Assembly (NCBI GenBank): GCA_017501345.1
Contig: JAFVXC010000043.1
Location: 1-64,000, forward strand
DNA from: Clostridia bacterium
GTDB lineage: Bacteria > Bacillota_A > Clostridia > Oscillospirales > CAG-272
DNA length: 64,000 nt
Direction of reading: 5' to 3'
Below are positions 45,670 to 52,580 of this stretch, piece after piece; position 1 is the first letter of the stretch; every line of letters begins with the position of its first letter. The notes under the pieces are model-generated. The model did not search any database. It saw only the letters and a program-made list of their open reading frames with translations, and was not told where the DNA came from. The position numbers were made by a program, and so were the translations under genes.

Positions 45670-47913
45670 ATGAAAAAAGACGCTCTCTGGATCACCTCCC
45701 CGCACTCCTGTGGAGACGGTGTATTTATCTACCGCAAGAAATTCAGCAAAGCAACAGGCAAGACCGTAAAAAAAGCGATCCTCTCCGCCTCTGCAGTCGG
45801 CATATACGCCGCGTTCCTGAACGGCAAGCGCCTCGGCAAGGGGGTCCTCACGCCCGGATGGACGAGCTATCACCACCGCATTCAGTACCAGACCTACGAC
45901 GTCACAGATCTCCTCGTGAAGTCGAATACCCTCTCACTCGGGCTCGGGCGCGGCTGGGCGGTCGGCTACATAGGCTATACCAAATCAAACGGCTTCTACT
46001 CGAAGCAGGCCGCCGTAATCGCATGGCTCAATATTACCTACACAGACGGCACGAAGGAATGCATCGCGACCGACGGCTCGTGGAAGGTCTACTCTTCCCC
46101 CGTCACCTTCTCGGAGATCTATCACGGCGAGACCGTCGATCTTTCCACAGAGGAAAAATGCCTTGGAAATGCTGACGTGACCACCTTCAAAACGAAGCTG
46201 ATCCCGCAGGTCGGCGAGGATATCGTCGAGCAGGAGCGCCTCGCGCCCGTTTCCCTTATCGTTACCCCCAAGGGAGAGCGCGTCATCGACTTCGGTCAGA
46301 ATATGACGGGCTACGTCGAGGTGCGGATCAACGCGCCGCGCGGAAGCCGCATCGTGCTTCACCACGCCGAGGTGCTCGACAAGGACGGCAACTTCTACAA
46401 CGAGAATTACCGCGCCGCACGGAACGAAATGACCTATATCACGAGCGGCGGCGATGACGTCTTTAAGCCGACCTACTCCTTCCAGGGCTTCCGCTACATA
46501 AAGCTCGTCGAATATCCCTTCGATGAGGTCGATCTCGGTGCTTTCACCGCGATCGCTGTCAACTCCGACATCAAGCGCACGGGCAGATACCGCTCGGGAA
46601 ACGAAAAGATCAATCAGCTCTACCACAACATCATCTGGGGGCAGAAGTCGAACTACCTCGACATTCCGACCGACTGTCCGCAAAGAGACGAGCGCCTCGG
46701 CTGGACGGGTGACGCGCAGGTCTTCTGCCGCACCGCCGCGATCAACTATGACGTCGAAAGATTTTTTGAAAAATGGCTCGGCGACGTAGCTCTTGAGCAA
46801 AAGGACGGAAACGGCGCCGTAAAGGGCATCGTTCCACAGGTCGTAGGCACCCGCACATCGGCAGCGTGGGGAGATGTTGCCACCGTTGCGCCGTGGCAGA
46901 TTTATCTCGCATACGGCAATAAGAATCTCCTCAAAAAGCATTTCCCGATGATGAAGGCGTGGGTCGATTTTCTCCGTACACAAGGTCCCGAGGAATATCT
47001 CTGGCTTGGCGGAAAGCATTACGGCGACTGGCTCGCAATGGATGCGGGGGGAGACACGTGCGTCGGCGCGACCTCAACCGACCTTATCGCGAGTGCCTTC
47101 TTTGCGTATTCTACAAGCCTCGTCGTAAAAGCGGGCGAGATCCTCGGGGAGGATGTGTCCGCATATCGCGATCTCTATGCAAGGGTACGCTCCGCATTCC
47201 GTGAATATTTTATGGAAAACGGAATGCCGAAGGAGGAATATCCACAGACCGAGGTCGTTCCCGAGGGCAAGAAGCCTCATGACCCGCTGCGCAAGGGAAT
47301 GACGCAGACTTCTCTCGTTCTGATCCTCCACTTCGGACTTTGCGAGGAATCGGAGCGTCCCGCGCTCGCCGCAAGGCTCGTAGAAATGATCCGCGAGAAC
47401 GGTGGCCGTATGACAACGGGCTTCGTCGGCACACCCTATCTTTTGCACGTTCTCTCGGACAACGGCTACACAGACGTGGCATACGCCCTTCTTTTCCAAG
47501 AGAAGAGCCCCTCGTGGCTCTATTCGGTCAACCACGGCGCAACGACAATGTGGGAGCACTGGAACAGTCTGAAGGAGGACGGCTCTTTCTGGAGCACCAA
47601 GATGAATTCCTTCAACCACTATGCATACGGCGCGGTGTTTGATTGGATCTTCGGCGTCTCCTCGGGTATCAGCCCATCCGAAGCTGCGGCAGGCTACAAG
47701 GAGGTCATCCTCGCGCCGCATCCCACGAAGGCGCTCGGCTTTGCCGACGCATCGATCGACACGCGAAACGGCACGATCCGCTCCTACTGGTACTACAAGA
47801 ACGACGTCGTTTACTACGAATTTGAGATCCCCGCGGGCGTCACCGCACACCTCACCCTTCCCTCGGGCAGAGCCGAGACCCTCGTAGGCGGTAAATATCT
47901 GTTTGCGGAATAA
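45670..47913 (+). CDS. Alpha-L-rhamnosidase (GH78)
   Basis: This 747-residue GH78 enzyme hydrolyses terminal alpha-L-rhamnose. N-terminal beta-sandwich modules (WISSPHSCG-type start, AVGIYAAFLNGKRLG; FGQNMTGYVEV) precede an (alpha/alpha)6 barrel with DCPQRDERLGWTGD (about 337-350), which holds acidic catalytic-site residues, and LWLGGKHYGDWLA. A C-terminal beta domain closes the protein. There is no signal peptide, so it probably acts in the cytoplasm on imported rhamnosides. It stands alone with its own promoter. AAAGG lies 13 bases upstream of the ATG. Confidence 0.9.
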   Translation: MKKDALWITSPHSCGDGVFIYRKKFSKATGKTVKKAILSASAVGIYAAFLNGKRLGKGVLTPGWTSYHHRIQYQTYDVTDLLVKSNTLSLGLGRGWAVGYIGYTKSNGFYSKQAAVIAWLNITYTDGTKECIATDGSWKVYSSPVTFSEIYHGETVDLSTEEKCLGNADVTTFKTKLIPQVGEDIVEQERLAPVSLIVTPKGERVIDFGQNMTGYVEVRINAPRGSRIVLHHAEVLDKDGNFYNENYRAARNEMTYITSGGDDVFKPTYSFQGFRYIKLVEYPFDEVDLGAFTAIAVNSDIKRTGRYRSGNEKINQLYHNIIWGQKSNYLDIPTDCPQRDERLGWTGDAQVFCRTAAINYDVERFFEKWLGDVALEQKDGNGAVKGIVPQVVGTRTSAAWGDVATVAPWQIYLAYGNKNLLKKHFPMMKAWVDFLRTQGPEEYLWLGGKHYGDWLAMDAGGDTCVGATSTDLIASAFFAYSTSLVVKAGEILGEDVSAYRDLYARVRSAFREYFMENGMPKEEYPQTEVVPEGKKPHDPLRKGMTQTSLVLILHFGLCEESERPALAARLVEMIRENGGRMTTGFVGTPYLLHVLSDNGYTDVAYALLFQEKSPSWLYSVNHGATTMWEHWNSLKEDGSFWSTKMNSFNHYAYGAVFDWIFGVSSGISPSEAAAGYKEVILAPHPTKALGFADASIDTRNGTIRSYWYYKNDVVYYEFEIPAGVTAHLTLPSGRAETLVGGKYLFAE

Positions 47914-47920
47914 ATAGAAC

Positions 47921-47951
47921 AGGGCTGTCTCACATATGTGAGACAGCCCCG
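47921..47951. terminator. Bidirectional terminator, GGGGCTGTCTC family
   Basis: AGGGCTGTCTCACAT pairs with ATGTGAGACAGCCC, between the converging GH78 and ABC exporter genes. Same hairpin family as 21277-21304. Confidence 0.75.
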
Positions 47952-47960
47952 TTGTCTTTC

Positions 47961-48030
47961 AGGAAAGCCCTTGAAGGTTCGGAACGTCCTTTCCGGGGGC
48001 TTTTCAGTGAAGCTCGAGGCAACGCCTCAG
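47961..48030. repeat. Composite intergenic palindromic repeat, decayed half copy (copy 9)
   Basis: AGGAAAGCCCTTGAAGGTTC with a degraded hairpin is followed by GAGGCAACGCCTC (48016-48028). It lies just after the exporter stop codon at 48039. Confidence 0.6.
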
Positions 48031-48038
48031 GCTCACCG

Positions 48039-50018
48039 TCACGCAAGCTCGCGTTTTCCGGTATAGAGCTCGTAATATCTGCCCTTTATCTCGAGCAGCT
48101 GCTCGTGTGTGCCGCGCTCGATGATCTCGCCCGCTTCAAGCACCATAATCGCATTCGCATTTCGAACCGTCGAGAGACGGTGCGCGATCACGAAGGTCGT
48201 GCGGTTTGCCATCAGGCGCGCAAGACCGTGCTCGATATGCCGCTCGGTACGGGTATCGACCGACGACGTCGCCTCGTCAAGCACAAGGATCGGCGCCTTC
48301 GACACCGCCGCGCGAGCAATGTTCAGAAGCTGTCGCTGTCCCTGCGAAAGATTCGCACCGTCGCCCTCAAGCACCGTGTCAAAGCCCTTCTCGAGCCGCA
48401 TAATGAAGGAGTATGCCGAAGCGGTCTTTGCCGCCTGCACGACCTCCTCGTCGGTCGCATCGGGTCTGCCGTAGCGGATATTCTCCATTACCGTACCCGT
48501 AAACAAATGGGTATCCTGAAGCACCATCGCGATGTTCTCACGGAGGAAGGAGCGCTTGATCTTTCGGATATCCACACCGTCGATCGTAATGCTTCCGCTG
48601 TCGATGTCGTAAAAGCGGTTCAGGAGATTCGTCACCGTCGTCTTGCCCGCGCCCGTCGATCCGACGAACGCGATCTTCTGTCCCGGGTGTGCATAAAGCG
48701 TGATCTTCTTCAGGATCTGCTTATCGGGAACGTAGCCGAAATCCACGTCGGTAAAGATCACGTCGCCGCGGATCTCGGTCATCTCGACACAATCCTCCGC
48801 ATCGGGCTCCTCGGGATCGAGATCCATAATCGCGAATACGCGCTCCGCACCCGCAAGGGCGGCGAAGATCGTCGACATCTGCTGAGAGAGCTGGTTGATC
48901 GGCATCGAGAATTGACGCGAGTAGTTCGCAAATACCGTGAGAGCACCGAACGTAAAGCCACGTGTGCACATCAGAATACCACCGACACCGACCGTGATGC
49001 TGTACGAGATCTGCGAGGTGTTACCCATGATCGGACCCATAATGCCGCCGTAGAACTGCGCCTTCATCTGCTTCTCGCGCAGATCGTCGTTCAGCATTCC
49101 GAACTCCTCAACACAGGTGCTTTCGTGGTTAAAGACCTTAACGACCTTCTGTCCCGTCACGGTCTCCTCAATGTAACCGTTGACCGCGCCGAGCGCCGCC
49201 TGCTGTCCGCCGTAATACTTGCCCGACTGCCTGCCGATCGCCCCCGCAAGCAGCGTAAAGATCGGAATGAACACGACCGTGACCATCGTCAGCCAGATAT
49301 TCGTGGTAAGCATAAAGGTAAACGTACCGACAAGCGTGATCACACCCGAAACAAGGCTCGTCAGAGAGTTGTTCATCATCACGTCGATGTTATCGACGTC
49401 ATTCGTGAAGCGGCTCATCGTCTCGCCCGTGGTATTCGTATCGAAATAGCGTACGGGGAGGGTCTGCAGCTTTTCAAAGAGATCGTTACGGATCCTCTCG
49501 GTCGCGCTCTGCGAAACGTGGAGCATCACGCGCGCCTGCAGATAGGTGCAGGAGAGGCTCACAAGATAAATGAGCGCAAGGACGCAGAGAGCCGCCGTGA
49601 GATAGAAGGTCACCGCTCCCGCGTGCCCCGTCGAAACGAGCTCACGGATGATCGGAAGATTCGAAAGCTTTTCTATGATACCGTCCGCAAAAACGGCGAG
49701 AACGCCCGAATTGTCAACCGTCGTTTCGACTCCCGCTATGCGGTTGATGATCGGATTCAGAAGATAAGAGCCGCATAGCGACGTTACCGTCTGCGTGAGC
49801 ATCAGGAACAGCACGAGGAGAAGGAGCCAACGGTACACCACGACGTATCGCCACAGTCTACCGATCGTCTTCTTCGTATTCTTCGGCTTACCCTTCATAC
49901 CGTGATTGCGTCCGCCAGGTCCTCCGCCCGGTCTCGGACCCATTCCGGGGCCGCCTCTCGTTGCCTTCACCTCGCGGGCATACTGCTTTCGGAGCGCTTC
50001 TAACGTTCTTTTTGCCAT
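48039..50018 (-). CDS. ABC exporter half-transporter (canonical site subunit)
   Basis: A 659-residue fused membrane-ATPase protein with six helices and one ATP-binding domain. Walker A is GSTGAGKTT, signature LSQGQRQ, Walker B ILVLDEATS with the catalytic Glu, and the switch His is in VIAHRLST. It probably pairs with the product of 50024 as a heterodimeric multidrug/lipid exporter. The N-terminal ~50 residues are basic and Gly/Pro-rich (GPGMGPRPGGGPGG), an unusual extension. ATG 50018 is preferred over GTG 50027 because GGAG sits 10 bases upstream; GTG would overlap the preceding stop. Confidence 0.9.
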   Translation of the reverse strand: MAKRTLEALRKQYAREVKATRGGPGMGPRPGGGPGGRNHGMKGKPKNTKKTIGRLWRYVVVYRWLLLLVLFLMLTQTVTSLCGSYLLNPIINRIAGVETTVDNSGVLAVFADGIIEKLSNLPIIRELVSTGHAGAVTFYLTAALCVLALIYLVSLSCTYLQARVMLHVSQSATERIRNDLFEKLQTLPVRYFDTNTTGETMSRFTNDVDNIDVMMNNSLTSLVSGVITLVGTFTFMLTTNIWLTMVTVVFIPIFTLLAGAIGRQSGKYYGGQQAALGAVNGYIEETVTGQKVVKVFNHESTCVEEFGMLNDDLREKQMKAQFYGGIMGPIMGNTSQISYSITVGVGGILMCTRGFTFGALTVFANYSRQFSMPINQLSQQMSTIFAALAGAERVFAIMDLDPEEPDAEDCVEMTEIRGDVIFTDVDFGYVPDKQILKKITLYAHPGQKIAFVGSTGAGKTTVTNLLNRFYDIDSGSITIDGVDIRKIKRSFLRENIAMVLQDTHLFTGTVMENIRYGRPDATDEEVVQAAKTASAYSFIMRLEKGFDTVLEGDGANLSQGQRQLLNIARAAVSKAPILVLDEATSSVDTRTERHIEHGLARLMANRTTFVIAHRLSTVRNANAIMVLEAGEIIERGTHEQLLEIKGRYYELYTGKRELA

Positions 50019-50023
50019 TTTCG

Positions 50024-51769
50024 TCACGCTCCTTCCGTCACGGTCGCACGCGAAACCGTATCTGCCTGCGACTCGTAAATTTCTTTATATTCAATATTGC
50101 TCTTGAGCAGCTCGTCGTGCGTTCCGATGCCCGTGATCCTACCCTCATTCATTACGATAATGAAATCCGCATCACGCACCGAGGTGATGCGCTGTGCAAT
50201 AATGATCTTGGTCGAATCCGAAAGCTCCTCGCGGAACGCCTTTCTGATCTGCGCCTCGGTCGCCGTATCGACGGCGCTCGTCGAGTCGTCGAGAATGATG
50301 ATCCTCGGCTTCTTCAATAGGGCGCGCGCGATACAAAGCCGCTGCTTCTGACCGCCCGAAACGTTTTTACCGCCCTGCCCGAGGTCGTAATCATACTGCC
50401 CCTTGAAGGTCGAAACGAATTTATCTGCCTGCGCGTGCGTAGCCGCCGTGCGGATCTCCTCCATCGAGGCATCCTCATTTCCCCAGCGGAGATTATCCTC
50501 GATCGAGCCCGAGAAAAGCACGTTCTTCTGAAGCACGATGCCGACACCCTCGCGGAGATGATAGAGCGTATAATCCTTGACGTTCCGTCCGTCCACGAGC
50601 ACCTCGCCGCCGTCCACGTCGTAAAGCCGTGCGATCATTGCAACGAGCGTGGTCTTGCCGCAGCCCGTCGAGCCGATAATACCGACCGTCGCGCCTGCGG
50701 GGATCTTCAGATCGATCCCATCAAGCACCTTCCCCTCACTGTCCTTATAATAACGGAAATCTACGTTACGGAATTCGATCTCGCCGCGCGTTACGCGTGC
50801 ATCCCGGTCCGCCGTCTCAAGATCGGTAAGATCGAGCTTTTCGTCAAGCACCTCGCGAACACGCTTTGCCGATGCGAGCGCACGGGAGAGCATCATCAGC
50901 ATCACCGTGACCATCATCAGAGAGAACAGGATCTGCGTGACGTAAGTAATGAACGCCGAAAGGTCACCCTTCTCCATTCCGCTCTGCACCATCGGTGCAC
51001 CGAGCCACAGCACCGCGATCGTCGTGATATTCATAAAGACCGTCATAACGGGCGACATAAAGATCATCACCTTCGTCGCCGACATACTCGTCCTCTTCAA
51101 TTCACGGTTTGCTTTCCGGAACTTTTCGTTCTCGTGCTCCTCACGGACGAAGGACTTGACCACACGGACATTCGTAACACTCTCCTGCACGGTCGAGTTG
51201 AGTCCGTCGATCCTCGTCTGCACGCGTGCGAAGCGCGGGAATCCGATCAGAACGACCGCCGCGATCGACAAAAGCATCAAAGGGATCGTCACAGCAAACA
51301 CCACCGCAAGCGAGGGGCGAAGCGTGACTGCCATAATCAAGGCTCCGATCAGCATACCGGGCGAGCGCAGGCACATACGAAGCATCATATTGACCATCTG
51401 CTGCATCTGCTGAACGTCGTTCGTCAGACGCGTCACGAGCGATCCCGTCGAGAAGCGGTCGATGTTCGCAAACGAAAACTGCTGTACCTTCGCGTATACG
51501 TCCGCACGGAGATCGGCGGCAAAATTGACCGACGCCTTCGCGCCGAAGTACGCACCGCCAACGCCGCCGAGCATCATCAGAACGGCAACGAGAACCATCT
51601 TCAGCGCAACGCCGACACTGAACCACGGCGTTTCGTTCGCCGCGTTATTCAGCACCTCCGCAAGGAAGGTCGGCATCAGCACCTCTCCAATGACCTCAAG
51701 GATCATACAAATCGGCCCCAAAACAAAGTACGACCAGTAGGGTCGGATATATTTCCACCATCTTTTCAT
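50024..51769 (-). CDS. ABC exporter half-transporter (degenerate site subunit)
   Basis: A 581-residue fused permease-ATPase. Walker A GSTGCGKTT and signature VSGGQKQ are intact. Walker B ends in LDDSTS, with Asp for the catalytic Glu, and the switch residue is Gln (IAQRITS). This is the usual asymmetry of heterodimeric exporters, so it is the partner of the 48039 gene product. The start at 51769 begins MKRWWKYIRPYW, with GGGAG about 11 bases upstream. It follows the MarR gene directly. Confidence 0.9.
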   Translation of the reverse strand: MKRWWKYIRPYWSYFVLGPICMILEVIGEVLMPTFLAEVLNNAANETPWFSVGVALKMVLVAVLMMLGGVGGAYFGAKASVNFAADLRADVYAKVQQFSFANIDRFSTGSLVTRLTNDVQQMQQMVNMMLRMCLRSPGMLIGALIMAVTLRPSLAVVFAVTIPLMLLSIAAVVLIGFPRFARVQTRIDGLNSTVQESVTNVRVVKSFVREEHENEKFRKANRELKRTSMSATKVMIFMSPVMTVFMNITTIAVLWLGAPMVQSGMEKGDLSAFITYVTQILFSLMMVTVMLMMLSRALASAKRVREVLDEKLDLTDLETADRDARVTRGEIEFRNVDFRYYKDSEGKVLDGIDLKIPAGATVGIIGSTGCGKTTLVAMIARLYDVDGGEVLVDGRNVKDYTLYHLREGVGIVLQKNVLFSGSIEDNLRWGNEDASMEEIRTAATHAQADKFVSTFKGQYDYDLGQGGKNVSGGQKQRLCIARALLKKPRIIILDDSTSAVDTATEAQIRKAFREELSDSTKIIIAQRITSVRDADFIIVMNEGRITGIGTHDELLKSNIEYKEIYESQADTVSRATVTEGA

Positions 51770-51774
51770 ATTAC

Positions 51775-52239
51775 TTATAAGCTCCCTTCCGGCTCCGATT
51801 GCAAATTTTCCTGCATTTGCATAAGGACCTGATAAAATGTTTTCATATCCCGCGCCGAAACGCCGCGAAACACCATCGCATCCAGCGCGCGAAAGGCGAC
51901 GTCGCTTCTCTCCGCGGTCCCCGTTCCCTTTTCGGTCAGGGCGACGCATTTACAGCGGCTGTCCTCGTCGGACGCCTCGCGCGTCACGTAGCCCTCCCCC
52001 TCAAGCTTGTCGAGGATCTGCGCCACCGCGGCAGGTGTCAGCTCGAAGTGATCCGAGATCTCCCGCTGCCTGCAGGGCTCTTGCGCCCGTGCAAGATACA
52101 TCAGCACCCGATGCTGTGTAGGGTGAAGTCCGGTCTCGCGCACAAATCGCTCGGTATGCTTTCGGTGCAGTCGCATCGTCGCAAGAAGTGCGCCGATCGC
52201 CGCGCGCGGCTCTATCGTAATGTCATTCTTCTCTTCCAT
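51775..52239 (-). CDS. MarR-family regulator
   Basis: A 154-residue winged-helix protein: LHPTQHRVLMYLA, the recognition region REISDHFELTPAAVAQILDKLE (pieces RQREISDHF, TPAAVAQIL) and the wing GYVTREASDEDSR. It is the first gene of the MarR-exporter operon and probably represses it, responding to a small hydrophobic ligand. GAGGAGAGG precedes the ATG. Confidence 0.92.
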   Translation of the reverse strand: MEEKNDITIEPRAAIGALLATMRLHRKHTERFVRETGLHPTQHRVLMYLARAQEPCRQREISDHFELTPAAVAQILDKLEGEGYVTREASDEDSRCKCVALTEKGTGTAERSDVAFRALDAMVFRGVSARDMKTFYQVLMQMQENLQSEPEGSL

Positions 52240-52261
52240 ACCTCTCCTCTTTCCCTAAAAC

Positions 52262-52319
52262 AGTTAAGCACTTAAAAGTTAAACAGTTAACATTATAGCA
52301 TACTTTTCGCATATGTCAA
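52262..52319 (-). promoter_or_regulatory. MarR-exporter promoter and GTTAA-rich operator region
   Basis: On the minus strand TTGACA (52319-52314), 16 bases, and an extended -10 TGCTATAAT (52300-52292). Between the -10 and the gene, 52262-52290 holds clustered GTTAA/TTAAC words (GTTAACTG, GTTTAAC, CTTAACTG) that may be the MarR site. From 52320 to 52460 I see no gene or clear signal. Confidence 0.75.
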
Positions 52320-52460
52320 GGGGATTTTTGCAAAAAAGCGTAAATTCGTTCGCTTCGGCGCCCGTACTGCGGATACACGCACGGCGTCCCCCGCAATCCC
52401 CGCCATAATTACATCGACCGCGGCCGAAAAGTAGGAAAAGCAACAAAACGGATCGGTCAA

Positions 52461-52543
52461 AATGCACAAATTTTTTCGATTCTCTTGACAGATGCTTTCA
52501 AATCTGCTATACTATCCCTATGGGTCGGAGTCGTCTACGCTCC
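52461..52543 (+). promoter_or_regulatory. Promoter module and leader hairpin of Cys-rich repeat protein 2
   Basis: AATGCACAAA (52461-52470), 14 bases, TTGACA (52485-52490), 17 bases, TATACT (52508-52513), 12 bases, then a leader hairpin with GGAG (52527-52530) and CTCC (52540-52543). Every spacing equals that upstream of the paralog at 18570. Confidence 0.85.
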
Positions 52544-52580
52544 ACCACGCAAATCCGAAAGAAAGAAGGTACGAATTTTT

